Below, in pieces: positions 12,968 through 25,686 of a stretch of 64,000 bases of DNA; the stretch's first letter is position 1; the number at the start of each line of letters is the position of its first letter. The notes beneath the pieces were generated by a model. That model saw only the letters and a list, made by a program, of their open reading frames with translations. It ran no database searches and was not told the origin of the DNA. Position numbers and translations under genes: made by a program. The DNA is from Haliclystus octoradiatus (Eukaryota; Cnidaria; Staurozoa; Stauromedusae; Haliclystidae): NCBI GenBank assembly GCA_916610825.1, contig OU744447.1, positions 19,251,563 through 19,315,562 on the forward strand, in the 5' to 3' direction.

Positions 12968-13862
12968 TACAGTCTACAAGTAGACTAGACCCAAAAATAC
13001 CTACAGTCTGCATACAGTCTAGGTGCAGACTAGAGCCCAGTCTTCCCATGAACTGCATACAGTCCACGTGTAGACTAGACCCAAAAATACCTACCGTCTG
13101 CATACCGTCTACGTGCAGACTAGAGACCAGTCTTCCCATGAACTGCATACAGTCTACGTATAGACTAGACCCAAAAATACCGTCTGCATTCAGTCTATGT
13201 GCAGACTAGACATCAAACTATCACCAGTATACGTACATTCTACCTGCAGACTAGAGCACAGTCTTTCTACGATCTGCATACAGTCTACATGCAGACTAGA
13301 CCCCAAACTACCATCAATCTACATACAGTCTACATGCAGACTAGAGGCCAGTCTTCCTACGGTATGCATACAGTCTATGTGCAGACTAAACCCCAAACTA
13401 TCACCATTCTACGTACCGTGTACGTGCAGACTAGAGCCCAGTCTTCCTCTGAACTGCATACAGTCTACGCTCAGACTAGACCCAAAAATACCTACAGTCT
13501 GTATACCGTCTACGTGCAGACAAGAGCCCAGTCTCCCCATTAACAGCATACAGTCTACGTGTAGACTAGACCAAAAAATACCTACCGTCTGTATACAGTC
13601 TACGTGAAGACAAGAGCCCAGTCTCCCCTTTAACAGCATACAGTCTACGTGTAGACTAGACCCAAAAATACGTACAGTCTGCATACAGTCTAGGTGCAGA
13701 CTAGAGCCCAGTCTTCCAATGAACTGCATACAGTCTACGTGTAGACTAGACGTAAACTTCCAAACAGTCTTTAAAAAATCTACGTGCAGACTAGAGCCCA
13801 GTCTTCCCATGAACTGCATAAAGTCTACGTGTAGACTAGACCAAAAATACCAACAGTCTGTA
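12968..13862. repeat. Domain-1 monomers with truncated 986-type unit
   Basis: A few monomers of mixed order lead to a 986-type unit at about 13189, in which the first two monomers are fused (ctatgtgcagactagacatc), losing one monomer. From 13396 the sequence matches the left end of the window at offset 13395. Confidence 0.82.
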
Positions 13863-14042
13863 TACAGTCTATGTGCAGACTAGAGCGCAGTCTTCCTACG
13901 GTCTGCGTACGGTCTACATGCAGACTAGACCTCAAACTTTCACCACTATACGTACATTCTACCTGCAGACTAGAGCACAGCCTTTCTACGATCTGCATAC
14001 AGTCTACATGCAGACTAGACCCAAAACTACAATCAATCTACG
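13863..14042. repeat. Four monomers matching domain-2 numbers 24-27
   Basis: The order is tagagcgcagtcttcctacg, gacctcaaactttcacc, cacagcctttctacg, then gacccaaaactacaatcaat. The cagccttt form is intermediate between the cagtcttt of domain 1 and the cagccatt of domain 2. It leads directly into the domain-2-like run at 14043. Confidence 0.82.
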
Positions 14043-14357
14043 TACAGTCTACGTGCAGACTAGAGGCCAGTCTTCCTACGGTATGCATACAGTGTATGTG
14101 CATACTAAACCCCAAACAATCACAAGTCTACGTACCGTGTACGTGCAGACTAGAGCCCAGTCTTCCTTTGAACTGCTTACAGTCTACGTGTAGACTGGAC
14201 CAAAAAATACCAAGAGTCTGCATACAGTCTACGTTTAGACTAGACCCAAAATTACCAACAGTCTTCATACAGGCTACGTACAGACAAGGGCCCAGTCTCC
14301 CCTTTAACAGCATACAGTCAACCTGTAGACTAGACCCAAAAATACCTACAGTCTGCA
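14043..14357. repeat. Diverged domain-2-order monomers 1-7 within domain 1
   Basis: Seven monomers follow the domain-2 order exactly, including the B-B pair and the gacaagggcccagtct monomer. Monomers 1, 3 and 6 match the domain-2 form; monomers 2 (gtgcatactaaacccc), 4 (ccaagagtctgca), 5 (ctacgtttagac) and 7 (cagtcaacctgtag) are diverged. The following monomer (taccgccaacgagcag) departs from domain 2. This could be the ancestral source of the 1216-bp unit or a decayed early copy; single-copy status in domain 1 favours the former only weakly. Confidence 0.85.
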
Positions 14358-15070
14358 TACCGCCAACGAGCAGACTAGAGCCCAGTCTTCCCATGAACTG
14401 CATACAGTCCATTTGTAGACTAGACCCAAAAATACCAATAGTCTGCATACAGTCTATGTGCAGACTAGAGCCCAGTCTTCCTACGGTCTGCATATAGTCT
14501 ACGTGCAGAGTAGACCCCAAACTATCACCAGCATACGTACATTCTACGTGCAGACTAGAGCTCAGTCTTCCTACGGTCTGCATACAGTCTACGTGCAGAC
14601 TAAACCCCAAACTACTATCAGTCTACGTACAGTCTACGTGCAGACCAGAGCCAAGTCTTCCTATGAACTGCTTACAGTCTACGTGTAGATTAGACAAAAA
14701 AATACCAACAGTCTTCTTACAGGCTACGTACAGACAAGGGCCCAGTCTCCCCTTAAACAGCATACAGTCTACGTGTAGACTAGACCAAAAAATACCTACC
14801 GTCTGTATACAGTCTACGTGCAGACAAGAGCCTAGTCTCCCCTTTAACAGCATACAGTCTACGTGTAGACTAGACCCAAAAATACGTACAGTCTGCATAC
14901 AGTCTAGGTGCAGACTAGAGCCCAGTCTTCCCATGAACTGCATACAGTCTACGTGTAGACTAGACCTAAACTTCCAAACAGTCTTTAAAAAATCTACGTG
15001 CAGACTAGAGCCCTGTCTTCCTAAGGTCTGCATATAGTCTGCGTGCAGACTAGACCCCAAACTACCATCA
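14358..15070. repeat. Mixed-order monomers with a second partial domain-2-like run
   Basis: Around 14655-14765 a shorter domain-2-like order appears: an A monomer ending gaactgct, then a B monomer (gattagacaaaaaaatacca) ending cagtcttct that looks like a fusion of domain-2 monomers 4 and 5, then the gacaagggcccagtct monomer. After that, 986-type monomers resume (gacctaaacttccaaacag near 14965). Confidence 0.78.
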
Positions 15071-18000
15071 GTCTACGTACAGTCTACGTGCAGATTAGAA
15101 CCCAGTCTCCCCTTTAACAGCATACAATCTACAAGTAGACTAGACCCAAAAATACCTACAGTCTGCATACAGTCTACGTGCAGACTAGAGCCTGGTCTTC
15201 CCATGAACTGCATACAGTCTACGTGTAGACTAGACCAAAAACTTCCCAACAGTCTGCATAAAATCTACGTGCAGACTAGAGCCCTGTCTTCCTAATATCT
15301 TCATATAGTCTGCGTGCAGACTAGACCCCAAACTACCATCAGTCTACGTACAGTCTACGTGCAGATTATAGCCCAGTCTTCCTTTGAACTGCATACAGTC
15401 TACGTGTCGACCAAACCCAAAACTACCAACAGTCTGCATACAGTCTTCGTGCAGACTAGAGCCCAGTCTCCTCTTTAACAGCCTACAATCTACAAGTAGA
15501 CTAGACCCAAAAATACCTACAGTCTGCATACAGTCTAGGTGCAGACTAGAGCCCAGTCTTCCCATGAATTGCATACATTCTACGTGTAGACTAGACCCTA
15601 AAATACCAACAGTCTGCATACGGTCTACGTGCAGACTAAAGCCCAGTCTTCCAGTGAACTGCATACAGTCTACGTGTAGACTAGACCAAAAACTTTCCAA
15701 CAGTCGGCATAAAATCTACGTGTAGACTAGAGCCCTGTCTTCCTAAGATCTGTATATAGTCTACATGCAGACTAGACCTCAAACTATCACCAGTATACGT
15801 ACATTCTACCTGCAGACTAGAGCACAGTCTTTCTACGATCTGCATACAGTCTACATGCAGACTAGACCCCAAACTACGATCAGTCTACGTACAGTCTACG
15901 TGCAGATTAGAGCCCAGTCTTCCTCTGAACTGCATACAGTCTACGTGTAGACTAGACCCAAATATACCTACAGTCTGCATACGGTCTACGTGCAGACTAA
16001 AGCCCAGTCTTCCAGTGAACTGCATACAGTCTACGTGTAGACTAGACCAAAAACTTTCCAACAGTCGGCATAAAATCTACGTGTAGACTAGAGCCCTGTC
16101 TTCCTAAGATCTGTATATAGTCTGCGTGCAGACTAGACCCCAAACTACCATCAGTCTACTTACAGTCTACGTGCAGATTAGAGCCCAGTCTTCCTCTGAG
16201 CTGCATACAGTCTACGTGTCGACTAAACCCAAAAATACCAACAGTCTGCATACAGTCTACGTGCAGACTAGGGCCCAGTCTCCCCTTTAACAGCATAAAG
16301 TCTACAAGTAGACTAGACCCAAAAACACGTACAGTCTCCATACAGTCTAGGTGCATACTAGAGCCCAGTCTTCCCATGATTTGCACACAGTCTACATGTA
16401 GATTAGACCAAAAACTTCCCAAAGGTCTGCATAAAATCTACGTGCAGACTAGAGCCCTGTGTTCCTAAGGTCTGCATATAGTCTTCGTGCAGACTAGATC
16501 CCAAACTACCATCAGTCTACGTACAGTCTACGTGCAGATTAGAGCCCAGTATTCCTGTGAACTGCATACAGTCTACGTGTCGACTAAACCCAAAAATACC
16601 AACAGTCTGCATACAGTCTTCGTGAAGACTAGAGCCCAGTCTCCCCTTTAACAGCATACAGGCTACAAGTAGACTAGACCCAAAAATACTTACAGTCTGC
16701 ATGCAGTCTAGGTGCAGACTAGAGCCCAGTCTTCCCATGAACTGCATACAGTCTACGTGTAGACTAGACCCAAAAATACCGTCTGCATTCAGTCTATGTG
16801 CAGACTAGAGCGCAGTCTTCCTACGGTCTGCGTACAGTCTACATGCAGACTAGACATCAAACTATCACCAGTATACGTACATTCTACCCGCAGACTAGAG
16901 CACAGTCTTTCTACGATCTGCATACAGTCTACATGCAGACTAGACCCCAAACTACCATCAATCTACGTACAGTCTACATGCAGACTAGAGGCCAGTCTTC
17001 CTACGGTATGCATACAGTCTATGTGCAGACTAAACCCCAAACTATCACCATTCTACGTACCGTGTACGTGCAGACTAGAGCCCAGTCTTCCTCTGAATTG
17101 CATACAGTCTACGCTTAGACTAGACCCAAAAATACCTACAGTCTGTATACCGTCTACGTGCAGACAAGAGCCCAGTCTCCCCTTTAACAGCATACAGTCT
17201 ACGTGTAGACTAGACCAAAAAATACCTACCGTCTGTATACAGTCTACGTGCAGACAAGAGCCCAGTCTCCCCTTTAACAGCATACAGTATACGTGTAGAC
17301 TAGACCCAAAAATACGTACAGTCTGCATACAGTCTAGGTGCAGAATAGAGCCCAGTCTTCCCATGAACTGCATACAGTCTACGTGTAGACTAGACGTAAA
17401 CTTCCAAACAGTCTTTAAAAAATCTACGTGCAGACTAGAGGCCTGTCTTCCTAAGGTCTGCATATAGTCTGCCTGCAGACTAGACCCCAAACTACCATCA
17501 GTCTACGTACAGTGTACGTGCAGATTAGAGCCCAGTCTTCCTCTGAACTGCATACAGTCTACGCTTAGACTAGACCCAAAAATACCTACAGTCTGCATAC
17601 AGTCTTCGTGAAGACTAGAGCCCAGTCTCCCCTTTAACAGCATACAGGCTACAAGTAGACTAGACCCAAAAATACTTACAGTCTGCATGCAGTCTAGGTG
17701 CAGACTAGAGCCCAGTCTTCCCATGAACTGCATACAGTCTACGTGTAGACTAGACCCAAAAATACCGTCTGCATTCAGTCTATGTGCAGACTAGAGCGCA
17801 GTCTTCCTACGGTCTGCGTACAGTCTACATGCAGACTAGACATCAAACTATCACCAGTATACGTACATTCTACCTGCAGACTAGAGCACAGTCTTTCTAC
17901 GATCTGCATACAGTCTACATGTAGACTAGACCCCAAACTACCATCAATCTACGTACAGTCTACATGCAGACTAGAGGCCAGTCTTCCTAAAGTATGCATA

Positions 18001-19299
18001 CAGTCTATGTGCAGACTAAACCCCAAACTATCACCATTCTACGTACCGTGTACGTGCAGACTAGAGCCCAGTCTTCCTCTGAACTGCATACAGTCTACGC
18101 TTAGACTAGACCCAAAAATACCTACAGTCTGTATACCGTCTACGTGCAGACAAGAGCCCAGTCTCCCCTTTAACAGCATACAGTCTACGTGTAGACTAGA
18201 CCAAAAAATACCTACCGTCTGTATACAGTCTACGTGCAGACAAGAGCCCAGTCTCCCCTTTAACAGCATACAGTCTACGTGTAGACTAGACCCAAAAATA
18301 CGTACAGTCTGCATACAGTCTAGGTGCAGACTAGAGCCCAGTCTTCCCATGAACTGCATACAGTCTACGTGTAGACTAGACGTAAACTTCCAAACAGTCT
18401 TTAAAAAATCTACGTGCAGACTAAAGGCCTGTCTTCCTAAGGTCTGCATATAGTCTGCGTGCAGACTAGACCCCAAACTACTATCAGTCTACGTACAGTG
18501 TACGTGCAGATTAGAGCCCAGTCTTCCTCTGAACTGCATACAGTCTACGCTTAGACTAGACGTAAACTTCCAAACAGTCTTTAAAAAATCTACGTGCAGA
18601 CTAGAGGCCTGTCTTCCTAAGGTCTGCATATAGTCTGCGTGCAGACTAGACCCCAAACTACCATCAGTCTACGTACAGTCTACGTGCAGACTAGAGCCCA
18701 GTCTTCCCATGAACTGCATACAGTCTACGTGTAGACTAGACCAAAAACTTCCCAACAGTCTGCATAAAATCTACGTGCAGACTAGAGCCCTGTCTTCCTA
18801 AGATCTGCATATAGTCTGCGTGCAGACTAGACCCAAACTACCATCAGTCTACGTACAGTCTACGTGCAGATTAGAGCCCAGTCTTCCTTTGAACTGCATA
18901 CAGTCTACGTGTCGACTAAACCCAAAAATACCAACAGTCTGCATACAGTCCACGTGCAGAGTAGAGCCTAGTCTCCCCTTTAACAGCATACAGTCTACAA
19001 GTAGACTAGACCCCAAACTACCATCAGTCTACGTGAAGTCTACGTGCAGATTAGAGCCCAGTCTTCCTCTGAACTGCATACAGTCTACGTGTCGACTAAA
19101 CTCAAAACTACCAACAGTCTGCATACAGTCTTCGTGCAGATTAGAGCCCAGTCTCCCCTTTAACAGCATACAATCTACAAGTAGACTAGACCCAAAAATA
19201 CCTACAGTCTGCATACAGTCTAGGTGCAGACTAGAGCCCAGTCTTCCCATGAACTGCATACAGTCTACATGCAGACTAGACATCAAACTATCACCAGTC
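15071..19299. repeat. 4229-bp block, first of a pair 6293 bp apart
   Basis: Matches 21364-25592 at a constant offset of 6293 bp. Visible differences are few: tattcctgtgaact against tattcctctgaact (near 16553), gagcctagtctcc against gagcccagtctcc (near 18967) and gcagactagagcgc against gcagattagagcgc (near 17790). It contains two 986-type units (from 16788 and 17774). The left edge is marked by gattagaacccagtctcccc and the right edge lies in a gacatcaaactatcaccagt monomer. Confidence 0.87.
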
Positions 19300-19600
19300 T
19301 ACGTACAGTCTACGTGCAGATTAGAACCCAGTCTCCCCTTTAACAGCATACAATCTACAAGTAGACTAGACCCAAAAATACCTACAGTCTGCATACAGTC
19401 TACGTGCAGACTAGAGCCTGGTCTTCCCATGAACTGCATACAGTCTACGTGTAGACTAGACCAAAAACTTCCCAACAGTCTGCATAAAATCTACGTGCAG
19501 ACTAGAGCCCTGTCTTCCTAATATCTTCATATAGTCTGCGTGCAGACTAGACCCCAAACTACCATCAGTCTACGTACAGTCTACGTGCAGATTATAGCCC
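17540..19600. repeat. 2067-bp tandem pair, left copy (edges approximate)
   Basis: Repeats at about 19601-21667 with offset 2067. The crossover lies inside one A monomer at about 19600: its left part (gcagattatagcccag) is of the 15.36-kb type and its right part (ttcctctgaactgca, followed by ctacgcttagac) is of the 17.53-kb type. 2067 equals 46 monomers with one -4 and one +1 indel. Confidence 0.85.
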
Positions 19601-21667
19601 AGTCTTCCTCTGAACTGCATACAGTCTACGCTTAGACTAGACCCAAAAATACCTACAGTCTGCATACAGTCTTCGTGAAGACTAGAGCCCAGTCTCCCCT
19701 TTAACAGCATACAGGCTACAAGTAGACTAGACCCAAAAATACTTACAGTCTGCATGCAGTCTAGGTGCAGACTAGAGCCCAGTCTTCCCATGAACTGCAT
19801 ACAGTCTACGTGTAGACTAGACCCAAAAATACCGTCTGCATTCAGTCTATGTGCAGACTAGAGCGCAGTCTTCCTACGGTCTGCGTACAGTCTACATGCA
19901 GACTAGACATCAAACTATCACCAGTATACGTACATTCTACCTGCAGACTAGAGCACAGTCTTTCTACGATCTGCATACAGTCTACATGTAGACTAGACCC
20001 CAAACTACCATCAATCTACGTACAGTCTACATGCAGACTAGAGGCCAGTCTTCCTAAAGTATGCATACAGTCTATGTGCAGACTAAACCCCAAACTATCA
20101 CCATTCTACGTACCGTGTACGTGCAGACTAGAGCCCAGTCTTCCTCTGAACTGCATACAGTCTACGCTTAGACTAGACCCAAAAATACCTACAGTCTGTA
20201 TACCGTCTACGTGCAGACAAGAGCCCAGTCTCCCCTTTAACAGCATACAGTCTACGTGTAGACTAGACCAAAAAATACCTACCGTCTGTATACAGTCTAC
20301 GTGCAGACAAGAGCCCAGTCTCCCCTTTAACAGCATACAGTCTACGTGTAGACTAGACCCAAAAATACGTACAGTCTGCATACAGTCTAGGTGCAGACTA
20401 GAGCCCAGTCTTCCCATGAACTGCATACAGTCTACGTGTAGACTAGACGTAAACTTCCAAACAGTCTTTAAAAAATCTACGTGCAGACTAAAGGCCTGTC
20501 TTCCTAAGGTCTGCATATAGTCTGCGTGCAGACTAGACCCCAAACTACTATCAGTCTACGTACAGTGTACGTGCAGATTAGAGCCCAGTCTTCCTCTGAA
20601 CTGCATACAGTCTACGCTTAGACTAGACGTAAACTTCCAAACAGTCTTTAAAAAATCTACGTGCAGACTAGAGGCCTGTCTTCCTAAGGTCTGCATATAG
20701 TCTGCGTGCAGACTAGACCCCAAACTACCATCAGTCTACGTACAGTCTACGTGCAGACTAGAGCCCAGTCTTCCCATGAACTGCATACAGTCTACGTGTA
20801 GACTAGACCAAAAACTTCCCAACAGTCTGCATAAAATCTACGTGCAGACTAGAGCCCTGTCTTCCTAAGATCTGCATATAGTCTGCGTGCAGACTAGACC
20901 CAAACTACCATCAGTCTACGTACAGTCTACGTGCAGATTAGAGCCCAGTCTTCCTTTGAACTGCATACAGTCTACGTGTCGACTAAACCCAAAAATACCA
21001 ACAGTCTGCATACAGTCCACGTGCAGAGTAGAGCCTAGTCTCCCCTTTAACAGCATACAGTCTACAAGTAGACTAGACCCCAAACTACCATCAGTCTACG
21101 TGAAGTCTACGTGCAGATTAGAGCCCAGTCTTCCTCTGAACTGCATACAGTCTACGTGTCGACTAAACTCAAAACTACCAACAGTCTGCATACAGTCTTC
21201 GTGCAGATTAGAGCCCAGTCTCCCCTTTAACAGCATACAATCTACAAGTAGACTAGACCCAAAAATACCTACAGTCTGCATACAGTCTAGGTGCAGACTA
21301 GAGCCCAGTCTTCCCATGAACTGCATACAGTCTACATGCAGACTAGACATCAAACTATCACCAGTCTACGTACAGTCTACGTGCAGATTAGAACCCAGTC
21401 TCCCCTTTAACAGCATACAATCTACAAGTAGACTAGACCCAAAAATACCTACAGTCTGCATACAGTCTACGTGCAGACTAGAGCCTGGTCTTCCCATGAA
21501 CTGCATACAGTCTACGTGTAGACTAGACCAAAAACTTCCCAACAGTCTGCATAAAATCTACGTGCAGACTAGAGCCCTGTCTTCCTAATATCTTCATATA
21601 GTCTGCGTGCAGACTAGACCCCAAACTACCATCAGTCTACGTACAGTCTACGTGCAGATTATAGCCC
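19601..21667. repeat. 2067-bp tandem pair, right copy (edges approximate)
   Basis: I saw no difference from the left copy in the stretches I compared, including the unusual cctaatatcttcatatag monomer (about 19516-19533 and 21583-21600). It joins onto the second 6293-spaced block at about 21.36 kb. Confidence 0.85.
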
Positions 21668-24600
21668 AGTCTTCCTTTGAACTGCATACAGTCTACGTGT
21701 CGACCAAACCCAAAACTACCAACAGTCTGCATACAGTCTTCGTGCAGACTAGAGCCCAGTCTCCTCTTTAACAGCCTACAATCTACAAGTAGACTAGACC
21801 CAAAAATACCTACAGTCTGCATACAGTCTAGGTGCAGACTAGAGCCCAGTCTTCCCATGAATTGCATACATTCTACGTGTAGACTAGACCCTAAAATACC
21901 AACAGTCTGCATACGGTCTACGTGCAGACTAAAGCCCAGTCTTCCAGTGAACTGCATACAGTCTACGTGTAGACTAGACCAAAAACTTTCCAACAGTCGG
22001 CATAAAATCTACGTGTAGACTAGAGCCCTGTCTTCCTAAGATCTGTATATAGTCTACATGCAGACTAGACCTCAAACTATCACCAGTATACGTACATTCT
22101 ACCTGCAGACTAGAGCACAGTCTTTCTACGATCTGCATACAGTCTACATGCAGACTAGACCCCAAACTACGATCAGTCTACGTACAGTCTACGTGCAGAT
22201 TAGAGCCCAGTCTTCCTCTGAACTGCATACAGTCTACGTGTAGACTAGACCCAAATATACCTACAGTCTGCATACGGTCTACGTGCAGACTAAAGCCCAG
22301 TCTTCCAGTGAACTGCATACAGTCTACGTGTAGACTAGACCAAAAACTTTCCAACAGTCGGCATAAAATCTACGTGTAGACTAGAGCCCTGTCTTCCTAA
22401 GATCTGTATATAGTCTGCGTGCAGACTAGACCCCAAACTACCATCAGTCTACTTACAGTCTACGTGCAGATTAGAGCCCAGTCTTCCTCTGAGCTGCATA
22501 CAGTCTACGTGTCGACTAAACCCAAAAATACCAACAGTCTGCATACAGTCTACGTGCAGACTAGGGCCCAGTCTCCCCTTTAACAGCATAAAGTCTACAA
22601 GTAGACTAGACCCAAAAACACGTACAGTCTCCATACAGTCTAGGTGCATACTAGAGCCCAGTCTTCCCATGATTTGCACACAGTCTACATGTAGATTAGA
22701 CCAAAAACTTCCCAAAGGTCTGCATAAAATCTACGTGCAGACTAGAGCCCTGTGTTCCTAAGGTCTGCATATAGTCTTCGTGCAGACTAGATCCCAAACT
22801 ACCATCAGTCTACGTACAGTCTACGTGCAGATTAGAGCCCAGTATTCCTCTGAACTGCATACAGTCTACGTGTCGACTAAACCCAAAAATACCAACAGTC
22901 TGCATACAGTCTTCGTGAAGACTAGAGCCCAGTCTCCCCTTTAACAGCATACAGGCTACAAGTAGACTAGACCCAAAAATACTTACAGTCTGCATGCAGT
23001 CTAGGTGCAGACTAGAGCCCAGTCTTCCCATGAACTGCATACAGTCTACGTGTAGACTAGACCCAAAAATACCGTCTGCATTCAGTCTATGTGCAGACTA
23101 GAGCGCAGTCTTCCTACGGTCTGCGTACAGTCTACATGCAGACTAGACATCAAACTATCACCAGTATACGTACATTCTACCCGCAGACTAGAGCACAGTC
23201 TTTCTACGATCTGCATACAGTCTACATGCAGACTAGACCCCAAACTACCATCAATCTACGTACAGTCTACATGCAGACTAGAGGCCAGTCTTCCTACGGT
23301 ATGCATACAGTCTATGTGCAGACTAAACCCCAAACTATCACCATTCTACGTACCGTGTACGTGCAGACTAGAGCCCAGTCTTCCTCTGAATTGCATACAG
23401 TCTACGCTTAGACTAGACCCAAAAATACCTACAGTCTGTATACCGTCTACGTGCAGACAAGAGCCCAGTCTCCCCTTTAACAGCATACAGTCTACGTGTA
23501 GACTAGACCAAAAAATACCTACCGTCTGTATACAGTCTACGTGCAGACAAGAGCCCAGTCTCCCCTTTAACAGCATACAGTATACGTGTAGACTAGACCC
23601 AAAAATACGTACAGTCTGCATACAGTCTAGGTGCAGAATAGAGCCCAGTCTTCCCATGAACTGCATACAGTCTACGTGTAGACTAGACGTAAACTTCCAA
23701 ACAGTCTTTAAAAAATCTACGTGCAGACTAGAGGCCTGTCTTCCTAAGGTCTGCATATAGTCTGCCTGCAGACTAGACCCCAAACTACCATCAGTCTACG
23801 TACAGTGTACGTGCAGATTAGAGCCCAGTCTTCCTCTGAACTGCATACAGTCTACGCTTAGACTAGACCCAAAAATACCTACAGTCTGCATACAGTCTTC
23901 GTGAAGACTAGAGCCCAGTCTCCCCTTTAACAGCATACAGGCTACAAGTAGACTAGACCCAAAAATACTTACAGTCTGCATGCAGTCTAGGTGCAGACTA
24001 GAGCCCAGTCTTCCCATGAACTGCATACAGTCTACGTGTAGACTAGACCCAAAAATACCGTCTGCATTCAGTCTATGTGCAGATTAGAGCGCAGTCTTCC
24101 TACGGTCTGCGTACAGTCTACATGCAGACTAGACATCAAACTATCACCAGTATACGTACATTCTACCTGCAGACTAGAGCACAGTCTTTCTACGATCTGC
24201 ATACAGTCTACATGTAGACTAGACCCCAAACTACCATCAATCTACGTACAGTCTACATGCAGACTAGAGGCCAGTCTTCCTAAAGTATGCATACAGTCTA
24301 TGTGCAGACTAAACCCCAAACTATCACCATTCTACGTACCGTGTACGTGCAGACTAGAGCCCAGTCTTCCTCTGAACTGCATACAGTCTACGCTTAGACT
24401 AGACCCAAAAATACCTACAGTCTGTATACCGTCTACGTGCAGACAAGAGCCCAGTCTCCCCTTTAACAGCATACAGTCTACGTGTAGACTAGACCAAAAA
24501 ATACCTACCGTCTGTATACAGTCTACGTGCAGACAAGAGCCCAGTCTCCCCTTTAACAGCATACAGTCTACGTGTAGACTAGACCCAAAAATACGTACAG

Positions 24601-25592
24601 TCTGCATACAGTCTAGGTGCAGACTAGAGCCCAGTCTTCCCATGAACTGCATACAGTCTACGTGTAGACTAGACGTAAACTTCCAAACAGTCTTTAAAAA
24701 ATCTACGTGCAGACTAAAGGCCTGTCTTCCTAAGGTCTGCATATAGTCTGCGTGCAGACTAGACCCCAAACTACTATCAGTCTACGTACAGTGTACGTGC
24801 AGATTAGAGCCCAGTCTTCCTCTGAACTGCATACAGTCTACGCTTAGACTAGACGTAAACTTCCAAACAGTCTTTAAAAAATCTACGTGCAGACTAGAGG
24901 CCTGTCTTCCTAAGGTCTGCATATAGTCTGCGTGCAGACTAGACCCCAAACTACCATCAGTCTACGTACAGTCTACGTGCAGACTAGAGCCCAGTCTTCC
25001 CATGAACTGCATACAGTCTACGTGTAGACTAGACCAAAAACTTCCCAACAGTCTGCATAAAATCTACGTGCAGACTAGAGCCCTGTCTTCCTAAGATCTG
25101 CATATAGTCTGCGTGCAGACTAGACCCAAACTACCATCAGTCTACGTACAGTCTACGTGCAGATTAGAGCCCAGTCTTCCTTTGAACTGCATACAGTCTA
25201 CGTGTCGACTAAACCCAAAAATACCAACAGTCTGCATACAGTCCACGTGCAGAGTAGAGCCCAGTCTCCCCTTTAACAGCATACAGTCTACAAGTAGACT
25301 AGACCCCAAACTACCATCAGTCTACGTGAAGTCTACGTGCAGATTAGAGCCCAGTCTTCCTCTGAACTGCATACAGTCTACGTGTCGACTAAACTCAAAA
25401 CTACCAACAGTCTGCATACAGTCTTCGTGCAGATTAGAGCCCAGTCTCCCCTTTAACAGCATACAATCTACAAGTAGACTAGACCCAAAAATACCTACAG
25501 TCTGCATACAGTCTAGGTGCAGACTAGAGCCCAGTCTTCCCATGAACTGCATACAGTCTACATGCAGACTAGACATCAAACTATCACCAGTA
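21364..25592. repeat. 4229-bp block, second of a pair 6293 bp apart
   Basis: Copy of 15071-19299. It ends where the partner reads accagtctacg and this copy reads accagtatacgtacattc, which leads into the first domain-2 monomers. The domain boundary and the right edge of this duplication therefore coincide within a few tens of bases. Confidence 0.87.
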
Positions 25593-25686
25593 TACGTACA
25601 TTCTACCTGCAGACTAGAGCACAGCCATTCTACGATCTGCATACAGTCTACAGGCAGACTAGACCAAAAACTACCATAAATCTACG
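25593..25686. repeat. Entry into domain 2: monomers 26 and 27
   Basis: The monomers at 25597-25641 (cacagccattctacg) and 25642-25686 (ctacaggcagactagacc, ending aaatctacg) are the first with domain-2 diagnostic bases. The monomer before them (25552-25596) has the domain-1 form gacatcaaac. Confidence 0.87.

Larger units (their letters stand above)
1..25592. repeat. Domain 1: heterogeneous higher-order repeat region
   Basis: This part shares monomer types and much of the monomer order with domain 2 but lacks its regular 1216-bp period. Its recurrent unit is 986 bp (22 monomers, one of them 4 bp short), with unit starts visible at 2897, 3883, 5939, 6925, 9013, 11101, 16788, 17774, 19841, 23081 and 24067. 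Diagnostic variants are cacagtctttctacg in the monomer matching domain-2 monomer 26, gactagacgtaaacttccaa followed by an aaaaaatctacg monomer, and the shortened aaaataccgtctgcattcag. Between 986-type units lie runs with other monomer orders. Spacings of 2088, 2067, 3042/3403, 6293 and 13395 bp show several superimposed duplications. It contains no gene-like sequence. Confidence 0.9.
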
